Below, piece by piece: positions 49,850 to 61,983 of a DNA stretch of 64,000 bases. The DNA is from Phorcus lineatus (taxonomy: Eukaryota; Mollusca; Gastropoda; Trochida; Trochidae), in the NCBI GenBank assembly GCA_921293015.1, contig OV121087.1:37679235-37743234 (forward strand), in the 5' to 3' direction. The notes under the pieces are model-generated. The model ran no database searches. It saw nothing but the letters and a program-made list of their open reading frames with translations, and was not told the DNA's origin. Position numbers and translations under genes: made by a program. Within the stretch, counting starts at the first letter, position 1; each line of letters opens with the position of its first letter.

Positions 49850-50739
49850 AACTGTACTGCTTACGAATGTATGTAATATGTCATCTACCACACATCATTT
49901 ATGAACAGACATGTCTAGATAAAAAATAAAACCTCAAATATTATCTATACTCGATAAAAAAATACATGATTAAAAACACCAATGAATTATAACAGAAAGC
50001 GATTAAATAAAAGAATGGCTTGAAACTTCAATTAAAGGCTTAACTAGATGTTAGAGATTACCACACATGACTAGCACGCAGTCATTAAACACGAAGGTGA
50101 CATGAACAGAAATGTCTGAGTAAAAACCCCAAACCCTAAATATATCTATACTTAAACACTCATTAAAATTGAAAATGATAAAATCAAAGCATGACGTAAA
50201 ACGTTTAAATCGACGCTTTACCGGAAGTTAGAGATTACCACACGTGACTAACAGTGATTAGGCGCGAAGGTGGGAGTGACCGGGGGAGACATGTGAAGAT
50301 AAATGATGACGAAATCCCCGGAAACTGTCTCTCATACTGATCAGCGTGATCTAAAAGCTAACTAGAAGGGTCTGAACTAATACACAGCGATTATGATCTG
50401 TGTAATCGACTGCCAGGTCCACAACACGATAACAGAAGATGAATAACGAGCTGGATGTCTGGGGATGGGTAACCTAATATGATCCATGTAGAATATGTGC
50501 TTGCCCCCTGTACTCAATTACATAACTTCTAGTAAAGGAATTTGGGGTAATTCGAGTAATGACTTGTACTGGTGCTATACATCTGATGTAACACTGTTGG
50601 AAATGAGGACTTGGTAACAGGAGGACTGTCTGAGAGATCGAATTGTCGTAAGAATTAAGTCCAATGTGTGATTATAAGTCTACTTCTTTTTATCAACTCT
50701 CTTCAAGGATTCTATATGATTGAATTAAATGTGATTTCT

Positions 50740-50775
50740 ATTTTATATATATATATATATATGTTTGTATATATG
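50740..50775. repeat. Short (TA)n microsatellite
   Basis: About ten TA units followed by a tgtttgtatatatg interruption. Confidence 0.85.
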
Positions 50776-51514
50776 TGCATATTATTTATGTTCTGAATAT
50801 GTATAAGGGCTTCGCTCTAACATCTTTCGAAATAATCAAATCTCATATGAAATTATCCAAAGTCAAATAATTGGTTATGAAATATACCCATGTTATCTTA
50901 AGACAGTGTCATTAGTATGACTCTTAGCATTACTTTTCTACTTTTACCTTAACCTCACCAACATAAGAATTATGACATTCTCGTGAAAACTAAAACCTTG
51001 CTTCTTTATTGCGATAAACACTTAAATATGCTTTTTGACAAATACAAAACAAATCGAGTTATTAAAAAAATAAGTGTCAGTCTAGTAACATTTTCAATAT
51101 TTGAATGTTTTCCCGGTCATTTCTTTAGTAATCCTGAAAGGCCATGGAAATACAGCCATGCTTTCTACAAGTAGTAGATAAGAAAATGCTTTGAAAAAGT
51201 TTCTGCAGAAAATGTCCGTTGTCATGCGACGTCAGCAAAGCTGCAAAATATCTTCTTGTCACATGATTTGCAAAGACAACTGCTTGGCAGAATAAGAACA
51301 ATAGCCCGATGTTATGACATGTGTTGCATTCCATGTAATGTATGCTTCATATACCAAGCGATGTTAGAAAACTCATGAGGTCACTTTGACACTGCATTTT
51401 TCTTCTTCAATGTCTTGTAGGATTAAGTTGTCAATATGTCATTGCAAAGGGATTATTTTAAGTTTATCATCCCTGTAACTTAACGCTACTAAGAAAACCT
51501 GAAATCAATAATGA

Positions 51515-51975
51515 AAAAGTTAAGGCATGGGAAGTCACAAAGTGATGTAAAAAAATATGACGAGTGGCTGGTGCACAATTCGGTAGTATGCACTGTTAAA
51601 AACGGCTGAACTAGCAATGTGTGTAGCTTTTGAATAAACCTCGAATTATTAACTGAGGACTAAATATGAAATGTTCGTTATCAAGATATGTCTGTAAGTT
51701 CAACGATTTCGTATACACAGTCACTGTATAGCCATTACTGTTGTATTAACTATAGCGGCTGCCGTTTTGGGTTTTCAGGATTATGCAAAATATGAATATG
51801 TAGTTCATGTGTATCTAATTTAATTTAATGCCACGTTGCAGTTAATACTTCCGAACCTATTAACGTATATGGTATATTACCTGAGTACGGGTTGTTCATA
51901 CTATCGAGAGACATGCATTATGTGTGCATTATATATGTTCACGAAATATTGGTGTGTTCAAGTTCCTTTATTCTC
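51515..51975 (+). repeat. Dispersed repeat family C, copy 2
   Basis: Partner of the copy at 16140-16625, in the same orientation, with the same order of conserved blocks and many substitutions. Ends were judged by eye. Class unknown; no terminal repeats or tRNA head were recognised. Confidence 0.7.
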
Positions 51976-54900
51976 TTTTGTACTATTAAGGTCTCTTCAA
52001 TCGGCAGCAATTCCACTTCTCCCCACTAAACAGAATGGGATGTTTCTGTATTATCCCTGATCTACATTGGGTATGTTGCCTCTTAAATTAACACAGGCTA
52101 TGTTTCATAAACTTTATATGTGCCTAAATGACAGCAAAAATACCATTTCCATAATTGTGATATTTTCCTATTTCTAATTGTATTCTTATATTGCACTTGT
52201 GTCTGCTATTCGGATTTCGATCACAAATCTCGACTTTAACCTATTTAGTGTTGCTATACTTAACTCATAAACATTAGTATGCTAATTTTCAGAAGCAACC
52301 CTAATTCACGATCCAATAACACCGTTTATGAAGTTTGATACATTAACCTCAACAACATGCTTTATTCCCCTTAAACCGAAGTGTTCCCAGTACGTTAACA
52401 CTGTGAGACAATTTTGATGATAGAAATATCCATGATCATTTTGTCAATGATGTTCCCGCATTTTACAATGGTTTGTTGGTTTCTCTTGTATGTATGCTGC
52501 GATGCAAAGAGTCGATCACAATATATTATTCTTTCTTGCATTGGAAAAAATAGTAAACATATATTAATGCAGGCTCTTAAATTTAGAAATCTAACATTAA
52601 TCATGGGTCCCACTTACTTGTATATGTGGTTTGTAATTTTAAAATAATATCTTTTTTTTGTGCACACTTCAACGTTTCGGTAGTCTAATTTCTCGAATAT
52701 GAAAATCCCTAATTTTACAATAAAAACGGTCTAAGCAAAACCATTTCCCTTAATTTTCTATTTCAGATCAAAATACCTTAAATATCTTTTAAATAGGTTG
52801 TAAATGGACTTGCATGAACATAGTGATCTTTACAATCATTGTACACAATTGAAATTATGGCATCGACCGGTAACAAAAAACAACATGCCAAAGCCTTAAG
52901 TAGGCATTACGGAACCCCTGGGCGGACTTCATTATAACAGACGATTGAACCGAGTATCATGATTGCTGTGAAAAAAAGGTAAAACCATTCCACTCTAATC
53001 CATGTATAACGCTTCATTTCCTCCGATAGTGAAGTCCTGAAGACCACATCCCGAGTAAGCTTGCACATATGCTATTTCAAGTGCCCTTTCCGTGCCGCAT
53101 TACAACCCTGAAGCTGAGATTAAGTTTAGAGCACGGAAGAATGGAAACAAGGGCATCAATCATGAATTAAAGGTTGCCTGTGTCCATTTACCAAGCAGTT
53201 AGATCAGACCAGGTTTAACCTCCTGCCCTTTTAGATTCCTACAATTAATTCTCGATTCATTAGCTAGTGTTTTACCAGGCATTAGTTCTGGTAGTAATAT
53301 AAGCTAAGTATGTCCCTGTTTCATTAGCGGCCTCTCTTCAAGAAACGGAACTCGTGTTGGTAATATAAGGCGGTGAAAGCAAATCCGAGAGGGTTCTGAT
53401 TAATTAACCCGTGCAAAAATGCTATAAACACATCAGATGACAGGCCGATAGTTATGGCAAGCATACTTTATCGCACGGGCTGCACGTGCCTATGTCGACT
53501 CACGTGGGAGAGATGGTCTATTTCAATAACGGGTTGCTGATCAAAGGAGGCAGTCATCTCCTAGGGTCTCGCGATAAAAAATATTGAGAACGAGATTACA
53601 GTGCACACATTGAATTAGTCTTTTCTATAATACAGACCGGATGATTGGTTTTACAGGATCATGAAGATTTGAGATATCTTGGCATACGGGTTTTGCATCG
53701 ATATTCTCCATGACATCAATAAGAATTATGATATAATTAGCTTCTTTGAACTCCAAGAACTTGCCAGACATTGTGAACGAGGTCGTAATATGGATAATGA
53801 AATCACAGATCGCATAAAGATGACTAAATAAGGCTTATATTCAATTGTATTGAGTACATTCTATTTAAGTGCAAACCCAGAGAATTGATTTGTTTCAGTG
53901 CAGATTATTTGGTTTGCTCTCTGCGAATCTATATGAAGATCATATTTACAAACCATATGTAGTATGATCAGACGTGTGTAATAAAATATTTTCAGATAAC
54001 TGCGAAGTTGTAGAATGTCGGTTAATTGTTATTTCTGGTCATATGGTTTGATTATGCATATCAAAGGGATATTCTGGACATTCTCTGAAATCCAGTGGGA
54101 CAGATATTAAGATTTCTAAGCGCAATTATTTTACGAACAGTACAATTGTGAATCATGCTAATATTGAGATTTCTCATCAAAGTGTGTGATTATGAGCTGT
54201 TGCGATCTAACTCAATCATAAATGTATATGAACAACAAGGTTTCGAAGGCAGTTATGTAATGTTATGGATGGAAAGACAGCAATCTAGGCAGACAGATTG
54301 CTATGTGCTATCGGTGTCTATTTACATACTTGTATTACGAGGAAACTTATATTACAACACAAACACAATCTTCTGACGAACAACGAAATTAGCATGTGGT
54401 TAAACTTTACTTCTATATATTCGAAAATGGAGTCACGTAATGCTGTCCTTACATTAGCTGCCAAATATAGATTAGTGACGCAATAGATGAGTGACCGGTT
54501 TGAAAAACTTATATGTATCTTTGAACAACATGCTGTCCAAACAGGACTAACAGATATCATGGAATGACTTTGTGTCGACTTATAAAAACTCTTTTAGATG
54601 AGGTTCATATACTGTACTGTTATAAACCATGATTTACCTTCTACATAAAAGAAGAAGTTGAAAACAGGAATATACACAGATAAACTATCCATAGTAATAT
54701 GTAACAAAATGTTACCTAAACAAATTACATATGATAGTCAATATTATTTAACAATTATATAGATGAAACAATCTTTAAAAACCACACTATAGAGTTAATG
54801 AATGACATGAGGTGGATAGATTCCAAAATAATTTAAAGATATATTCAATATTGTCAAAACAATTTGCATAATCAATTCACGCTTAATGAAGACAACTATT

Positions 54901-55088
54901 TCAAAATGGTTAACGATTATGATAGTCAGAGGGTCTTTATAAACCGATTATAGAGGGACAGCGTATCCTAATACAGTATGAGACGTGAGACTAAAGCTAT
55001 AGTAACCCTACACTGTACAGTATGATCTAGGCCCGGTGCATCAAGGCATGCAGTGGCCTGTGCTTAACCCCAGTCCACGAGTACTCAC

Positions 55089-55195
55089 CTCTTCTTGTTT
55101 TGATTCATGCCTGACGGTAGACCAACACTACACATGGCCAGGAGGAGGAAGACCTTAAGGTACATCCTATCACCGGGAAGTACGTGAATCCTCAT
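55089..55195 (-). CDS. Alternative first coding exon with signal peptide (distal)
   Basis: Read on the minus strand, a start codon at 55195 (MRIHVLPGDR...) or the in-frame Met at 55165 leads into a hydrophobic segment, VFLLLAMCSVGLPSG, typical of a secretory signal. It ends NKK plus AG, followed by the donor GTGAGT. An in-frame TAA lies upstream of 55195. The exon ends in phase 2 (AG|), exactly what the exon at 20559 needs to restore an Arg codon. No other minus-strand coding exon of matching kind lies between here and 20.6 kb except the equally phased signal exon at 40.9 kb. I infer an alternative promoter and first exon of the same channel gene. It could instead be the first exon of a lost or unrelated gene. 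A transcript is needed to decide. Confidence 0.6.
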
Positions 55196-55419
55196 GACTT
55201 CTTCTATGACACCGTCACCAACGAGTTAAATAATCTAGAAAGTCAACATGACTTTTTAAAAAAATTAAATTTTAGAAACAATTTTTGGGAAAATTGTAAT
55301 TCAATGTTTCATTTCAAATTCACATAAAATTCCGGAATATGTCCAATCGTCCTGACTCAACGTTTCATGACACAATCACCGAATATATCCGGTCCCTTTT
55401 CAAGGTTCACTCGTGTACG

Positions 55420-55640
55420 GAATTATCCTATCAGTCGATTCTGCGAGGATGGCAGCAAAGGTATCCAGTACGCTAGCAGCGGCTCGCTGTTCCACCGGCC
55501 CTGATTACTTATGCTTGTGGACAAAACCGCGTCTGGCAGCTGTCGGCTTGCTCTACCTGTCAGTCTTGCGTTGTAGAGAGTATGCAAGACCCGCCTCCTG
55601 GAAGCAAGGGAGCGTGGGTTACGGAAGGTGCTGCACTAAT
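55420..55640. promoter_or_regulatory. GC-rich island upstream of the distal first exon
   Basis: About 220 bp visibly richer in G+C and CpG (e.g. gcagcggctcgctgttccac, ccgcgtctggcagctg) than the AT-rich surroundings. It lies 225-475 bp 5' of the minus-strand exon at 55195-55089. It may be a promoter or a 5' UTR exon of the channel gene. The opposite strand also has a 169-codon open frame (55413-55922) that I do not recognise, with alanine/arginine-rich start and no domain, so a plus-strand exon is the alternative. Confidence 0.35.
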
Positions 55641-57225
55641 TACTCAGAACTTATTACAATACTCATTCAACTGCCCGCTGTGTTTCTATACATGGATCTT
55701 CAGCTTTGTCGTCTCAGTCTACCATTGGGTAATGACTTAAAGATTCTTGGTCTCCTGGGATGCATTATATTCAAAAGGAATTTGTTTCTTTGCATTTCTT
55801 CTCAGAATTGTCTGCGTATTATTATCGACGGAATTACTTACCGCACATGTTTACATAATATTGCTGACTTGCATTTTCTCAAGGCGGCAAATGAATTGAG
55901 GTATGTTTTGTTTACTGAGTAAGGCTTGACCAGCGATGAAGTATTTGACCAGATAAAATTGTTTAGTAACAAACGGTATATAAATAATGCCTCGAAGCCT
56001 TTTGGTGTGCTAAATGGCATTACAGTGTACACATCGCTCCCTACGGTTCGCCAAAGTAGTAAAACATCGGGCTTATCTGGCCTGTATGGTGGTGAAGAGA
56101 TTTACTAGGAGGATGAAGATATCTTTTTCACATATCAATTGACCAGGCGTGGAACGATAACATTTTCCTGGTGGCAAAGAGATGAATTACTTTTACAGAT
56201 ACCAAGGATTGAGGATAATTGTGGTATGAGTTTTGGGTAAAAGTCAAGCTTTTTTAGGTAGATATGAATTAAAGTGTTTGGTGTTGCACACGAGAGATAG
56301 AGAATCGAATTAATCACAAATAAATTATATGTCATGGAGAGTTAAATCGAACATGATGAATGGAAATAAAAGCTTGAAACACAACAATAAATTAAATAAG
56401 AAGTTAAATTAATTTTAAAAAAGCGATATTGGCGAAATCGAAAAAAGAAAGACCCAAGGTGAAACTTGCCGATAATGTTGGTATTTAAGCAAGGATTGTT
56501 GATAATCTTTGTAACAGACACTTGTGTGTTGTCTTTAATCCAAAATCCTTATTCAACGGTAATCAATAACAAGATTAATCTCAAAACATAAAACTGCCAT
56601 GAGGCATTTTGAGTAGTGAGGTCATGACAATGTGAGGCCATCTGCATTGTTAAATCAACAACTTAATGACGTCATAGCATTGTTACAATGACGCTATATG
56701 TACTTACTGATAATGCTACTACTAATAACAACAGAATTATGACAATATATTGGCAATATCTACAGTGTAAAATATCCGCTGTGGATGCAAGTTGGGAATA
56801 TAATCCGTTGATCCTTACAGACAGAAAGTTTTATACAGGAATCTTCTTTCCTTGTGATTTCTGTTTCTTATTGTCCACTAAGCTGAACGTTCTTAAAGTT
56901 AAAAAACGCTAAAAAGGATCAGAAATTTAAGACACTTATGGACCATGTTGGATTCACTTTATACTCGAAAAGGCAGCAAATGGACGAAAGTATTTTGTTA
57001 CAGTATGTTATTTTCATTTACTTTTTGTTCCTTTTTTAACGACAGAAACACGCGGAGCAGCGCGAGATTCCATTATGCCATGTACTAGGTACAGCTGCTA
57101 TCAGGCGCCAGAAATCAATAGTTAAGTAAAGGCGGAAACGAAGCCATAGATTTGGTGCTGAAAGCATGCGACATCTCTCACTGTGCTGACTATAGTTGGT
57201 TTATTTAGCCCCCACGTTACCCAGC
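55641..57225. other. Non-coding stretch upstream of the channel gene
   Basis: No recognised gene. A TGACGTCA motif lies in the segment around 56665-56672. Apart from the uncertain 169-codon frame, nothing supports coding. Confidence 0.5.
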
Positions 57226-57425
57226 ACCACATCGTGGTATGGAGGTCTCTGTGTCTTCGTCACCCAAGAGCTACGTCATCGGGATCATGTTATGTTCTCA
57301 GCAGATGAAACCAAGCTGAACAGGTCAAACGGTAAAGTGGAGACAATACCTGGGTCGGTAAAATTCTGTCTCGCATTATCTTTCTCTTATTTCCCCCTCT
57401 CAACTATGCCGCCGTTTACCCAGAG
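57226..57425 (+). repeat. Degenerate family-B head fragment
   Basis: acatcgtggtatggaggtc and cccaagagctacgtc align with the family-B head (atcgtggtgtggtggtttg, ccccgagagctatgcc). Downstream sequence is weakly alignable. Plus orientation, old. Confidence 0.45.
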
Positions 57426-57669
57426 CCTAATGTTCAGGTCCTCTTCACAATCACCCCTTAGAATTTTCAACAAGAATATTTTTAGTCAAATTACCTACCC
57501 TTGGGTATGATCTGAAACATTCATCCAATGGAGCGGCTTGATGCGAGATGTTGAAATATACTTTCAAACGCTGAGATTAAAACAGTCTCTATTAGCCAAT
57601 GCTCAGCCAGACATTTTAATTCTTTGTCTAAGTCAAATGAAGGCGGGTAACTTCAGAACATAATTCTCA

Positions 57670-57780
57670 ATAAAAAGTCCCGGGGGTGGTTATGAAGAGT
57701 ATTGGAACACTAGGCCCGGATGACCGAGGATGTCTTGTCTGATGTGTCTACAGTTTTTTACGGAAACATAAATGTGTAAG
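57670..57780 (+). repeat. Weak repeat pair, copy 2
   Basis: See the copy at 36728. Shared blocks are gtccc.ggg, ttatg..tgaagag, ggaacac and cgaggatg, followed by a tacagttttttacgg/aaaactgtttac-like region. Tentative. Confidence 0.3.
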
Positions 57781-58589
57781 TAGATTAAATACTCCTGGCA
57801 GAACGTTTAACCCTACTCACTCACTTAGTTTATTTGGAAATACGGACATTAGATATTCTTAAGAAATTCACGCTTGGTTTAAAACCAATTTCTCTTACTG
57901 TTATTAGTAGACCTGCTTATGGAGTAAGTAACATTTTGATTCTTTTTATCAGATTACTTTCTTTTAGAATAAGAAAGAATCCGATTGATGAAATTGCGGC
58001 TGGAAACATCTTGGCAATGCATTTACACTAATCCAATAATTTCAACTTACTCAATTAAGCCAGCCATAAAGGAACGTCTTGTAATTAACGTCCCATCTGG
58101 ATAAAATATTAAATATTTATGATCTCAAAAGTATCCCACAAGACACATGCCTGAATGAAGTAGCTTTTACTATGTAAGCCATATGCCTGTTAAATATTCC
58201 ATGTGAATGTCCTCATGTCGATAGTGGCTGACATTGAATGTGCCATTATTCTATGAAGCAATGATTGATAGCTATGGTAATGAATAAGGGTGCGCGGTAT
58301 ATAGGTTTATTGCAAGACAGAAACAACATGAAACGTTCAAGTATATTGAGGAGCGGGACCCATCCTTAGTAATGAACGAGATTCCTAGTTGGAATGATGT
58401 TAACAGCACTGTTTGCCAGAGGTTTGTTGAGGGAGTGCAAATGTAGAATTCTTATGTTACGTGATCAGACATTTGAAAGTATGTTTGTGTCGTCAAAATA
58501 TATTCACTGACACGTAGTCACCGAACCCCAAAACCCAACCTCACCTCCGATCATGAAGCGAGGAATAGATCGACTTCGTTTGTCCGTCC

Positions 58590-59035
58590 CGACTTCACTC
58601 GATACCTTATCGTGGTGTGGTGGTTTGCGTGCTTCAGAGACCCCGAGAGCTAGCTATATGCCAGCTGGAGCTAACATGCTCCTGGTAGGGGCACCAACGC
58701 TGGACAGCCAGAAACCAGACCAAATTTGAGTCCTTCTAAAACCTGTTTTTTGATCTCTAACTATGCCTTTCTTTCCCATATCCTATCGATCCCTTTCTAT
58801 CTGATCTGTCCACTCTCTTATTGATGCTTGTTGTCCGTCTTTTCCCTCATCCTGTCGATCCCTTTCTCCCTTGTCTGTTCACTTTCTTTTGGATGCTTGT
58901 CATCCACGTGTTTAATAACTGAAATATTGTTCAAAGCACGTTAAACCCCAACTCACTCACTATTGATGCTTGTCATCAACGTGTTTAATAGCTGAACATT
59001 GTTGAAAGCACGTTAAATCCCAACTCACTCACTCA
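58590..59035 (+). mobile_element. Family-B repeat with internal duplication and a second tail
   Basis: The head (taccttatcgtggtgtggtg) is at the left and the tail (aaccccaactcactcac) at 58945-58960, followed by another tail-side fragment to 59035. The block containing atcgatccctttct is present twice inside (about 58760-58835 and 58840-58905). The flanking strings tttgtccgtc and ttcgtccgtc may be remnants of a target duplication. Confidence 0.75.
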
Positions 59036-59103
59036 TTCGTCCGTCTGTGAAGGCTTTTCTTTCCAGAACCACAACTCAAGAACAAAGAGGTCCGACTCAC
59101 TGA

Positions 59104-59355
59104 GTGAGTGAGTGAGTTGGGGTTTAACGTGCTTTGAACAATATTTCAGTTATTAAACACGTGGATGACAAGCATCCAAAAGAGAGTGGACAGATAAGGG
59201 AGAAAGGGATCGACAGGATGAGGAAAAAGACGGAAAGAAAGGCATAGTGAGAGATAGACAACAGGTTTTAGAAGGACTCAAATTTGGTCTGGCTTCTACC
59301 CATCGACCTGTCCAGCGTGGGTGACCCTACCAGGAGCGTAAACGTTCCTGCTGGC
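59104..59355 (-). mobile_element. Family-B repeat, 5'-truncated, with exact 12-bp TSD
   Basis: The tail gtgagtgagttggggtttaa is at the left and the body runs to taccaggagcg and gttcctgctgg at the right. It is flanked by CCGACTCACTGA at 59092-59103 and 59356-59367. Opposite in orientation to the copy at 58590. Confidence 0.88.
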
Positions 59356-59437
59356 CCGACTCACTGAAACTCACTTTGTTTTCATCTACTGTAGAAGAAC
59401 CGTAACTGGTTTTCGTGTGTCGCTTAATACGGCATAG

Positions 59438-59578
59438 GTGAGGTGAGGTGAGTTGGTGTTTAACGCCGCTTTCAAGATTATTTCACTTATATCGCGGCTG
59501 CTAGTATTATTGCAGGGAGAAAGCCCGCAACACAATTGTGGCTATGCATTGCGGTGAAACCTGCGAGCATCGGCTGGA
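59438..59578 (-). mobile_element. SINE-A, 5'-truncated, with exact 13-bp TSD
   Basis: Tail plus about 120 bp of body ending at catcggctgga. It is flanked by exact duplications TAATACGGCATAG at 59425-59437 and 59579-59591. The head is missing. Confidence 0.93.
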
Positions 59579-60189
59579 TAATACGGCATAGAATAAAGAA
59601 GATAAATAGTCTAAATAGCAAGGACAGCGTCCCCCAAATGAAAGAAAATTACTTTTTTTCGGCCCTCTTTAAAAAACCCTTTTTATTTCACTTATCAGAG
59701 TGTGACCATACCCTATGTATATGTTCATAGCAAACAACATATTCAATAAGCACGGGTATACGATTCTCAGAGAGAAATCCACTATTATGTCTTGTTTATT
59801 TAAAAAAATATTATTATGTTGATAATTACACTAAAATCAGGTCGCAATTATGTGTTTAATGAGTTTTGAGACGCAAATATTTACATCGATTAGAAATAAT
59901 GATAAACCAACCACTGTAGTACCACCCGAATTATAATACTAAAACTCAATAGCCTTGTTTTGTTCTATATCTTTTTCAATTCACTTCCGTATTGAAAATG
60001 GCCACCTCTATATATTATATATATTTCAGACGCCAAAAGAAACAAACTGTCTTGTAGCGTAAGAGATGGTAAGCGTTTGAAATATTCAATATAATATGGT
60101 TGTGGAACATGTCATTGTCAACCGCTATTGACCAGTTCGATATGTTAGCTAACGTTTTAACGAAGCTCTGAGTTGTTTTTGTGATTTAC

Positions 60190-60616
60190 AAAGTAGTTTG
60201 GGTTTAACCTATTTTGAACAATATTTCCGTTATGACACACGTGGGTGATTCAAAATTCAGTGGAAATACTAGGGAGAAAGGGGTCGAAAGGATGAGGTGA
60301 GGTGATATGGGGTTTAACGCCGCTTTCAAGAGAATTTCACTTAAGTGGCGGCCGCTAGTATTATTGCAGGAAGAAAGCCCGCAACACAATTTTGGCTATG
60401 TATTGCGGATGGCTGGAACTAGCGAACATGGGTGGTACTGCACTGAAATTCGGTGTAGCATTGAACCTAAACCTGACTGCGTGTAGAACAGTTCTCTACT
60501 GCAGACAAAGTTACCGAGCCCCTGGCGGAATGAAAGGCAAAGTGATAGAAAGACAGCAGGTTTTAGAACGACGCAAATTTTGTCTGGCTTCTACCGGTCG
60601 ACCTATCCAGTTGTAG
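60190..60616 (-). repeat. Family-B repeat interrupted by SINE-A
   Basis: The left part (60190-60296) has gggtttaacctattttgaac and gggagaaaggggtcgaaagg. The right part (60529-60616) has caggttttagaacgacg and gtctggcttctacc. The two halves are contiguous in other family-B copies, so SINE-A at 60297-60528 inserted later. Confidence 0.8.
60297..60528 (-). mobile_element. SINE-A nested inside a family-B repeat
   Basis: Tail at the left, body, and truncation at ccctggcgg just before the B box. It splits a family-B element (60190-60296 and 60529-60616). A target duplication is not clear; about 13 bp of the family-B sequence appear lost. Confidence 0.85.
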
Positions 60617-61202
60617 TTAAGTATCAATGCTGTTCGGTACAAGTTAGGACTGGTACGGGGAGTCCTAAGTTCATCGCTTTCGGAAAAGGAAAAAATGCGA
60701 TGAAATTTCTTTTTGATAGCACTTGAAGTATATAAAGAAAAATATTTGATGAACAAATTTCCAATATTTGAAAAAAAATGCCACGGTGTTTTCCATTAAT
60801 CAATGTTACGATTTGATGAGATCGAATGATAAGGGAGGAAAGACAAATGGGGTACCAAACATTCGGGAGTTATTGATTACGTTTTGACATGGGGATACAT
60901 ATATATGGCAGTGTCAATATATTTCCCTTCAAATTTTGTAAATAGTCTTACACAGTGACTGGAAGATATTTTCACACAAGAATGGGCTACATCACTATAG
61001 CTTTCAAACAAAGGTTTTTACTCCAGGATGTTTAAATCATATTTAAAGAGAAAGTATTTTTGGTATCAGTAGATATAAGGAAATTCGAAATATCATGGCA
61101 TTCTACCAAGAAAGAATCATGTATGAATTAAATAATTGAACTGTAAAGTGTATTGGCCGATTATTGTTTTTTTTTACGATGAACTTTATATGTTACAGTT
61201 AA
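60617..61202. other. Non-coding stretch
   Basis: AT-rich, with no gene or repeat recognised beyond the end of the interrupted family-B copy. Confidence 0.55.
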
Positions 61203-61345
61203 TATGTATAATCCCTGAAAATTTCAGTGATTATGTATATTCCCTGATCCACTCAGTGAGTATGTATATTCCCTGAAATTTTCAGGGATTATACATATTC
61301 CCTGATAAAAGTCAGCAAATATTATACATATTCCCTGAATGCTTA
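61203..61345. repeat. Cluster of TTCCCTGA repeats with a 37-bp near-perfect palindrome
   Basis: Five direct TCCCTGA motifs plus inverted TCAGGGA. The palindrome at 61261-61297 (TATGTATATTCCCTGAA...) is nearly self-complementary. A related block, tattccctgata followed by aatattacacatgttccct, recurs at 62204-62250. Confidence 0.75.
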
Positions 61346-61639
61346 TAAATGAGATACCAACACAGTTTACAGTTGTTTTTTTCATCTATTATTCCTTAAC
61401 AACATGTTACCACATACACAAATGCATGCATCAAACATATGCATGTATGAAACATAGTTTATAGTAAATGTTCTTATTTTGATATAAATTCAGACTTTGT
61501 GATGTAAACGATATGCTGCATTCTGATTGGATCAGACATGGTCATGTGATCGGTATACATTTCAATGAACCCAAAGTTGAGGGTTATACAAAATAACCTT
61601 CAGTAAATGCAGGTTATACGATATCGTGCCGGAACTATT

Positions 61640-61725
61640 TTCTAAAGTGACAGCTGACAGCTGATAGCCAAAACACGCTGTACTGTCACCTAGATTCTGG
61701 ACAGTATAAATACGCGAGTGTTATT
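61640..61725 (+). promoter_or_regulatory. Candidate core promoter upstream of the integrase frame
   Basis: Two CAGCTG E-boxes (61651-61656, 61658-61663) precede a good TATA box, TATAAATA, at 61705-61712. An inverted CCAAT box (ATTGG) lies near 61533. The arrangement faces the integrase frame 1.3 kb downstream, with tandem repeats and a SINE in between. This is motif evidence only. Confidence 0.3.
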
Positions 61726-61983
61726 TGTTAACTTTGATCTATTTAAATTAAACTTTACATTTTCCACTTTTTTCCAAAAATATAATCATTGTTAGTTTTT
61801 TGATACACAAAATGTATTATTTGTAGAATAAAAAAGTGTCATTTTTACCGAGTCTTTGGAACTATTTTGTTTATGCGTCTGAATACGGGTAGAGAGATCC
61901 GTCTTGGTGTAACCGGTACGTAGGTCAGTGCGACAAGCAGCTATAGAATTGCATTTCGAATGCATTTTCGCTTTAAATACAAC

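Larger units (their letters stand above)
40974..55088 (-). other. Interval between the two alternative first exons
   Basis: About 14 kb with two SINE-A copies, repeat families C and D and a short (TA)n. Islands of higher G+C occur at about 41,500-42,130, 50,240-50,660 and 53,000-53,600. No supported gene. If the distal first exon is used, this is part of intron 1. Confidence 0.55.

Noticed and set aside
55413-55922. A 169-codon plus-strand open frame
   Set aside because: No recognisable domain. It lies in a GC-rich island where long chance frames are common and opposite a better-supported first exon. Kept only as an alternative explanation.
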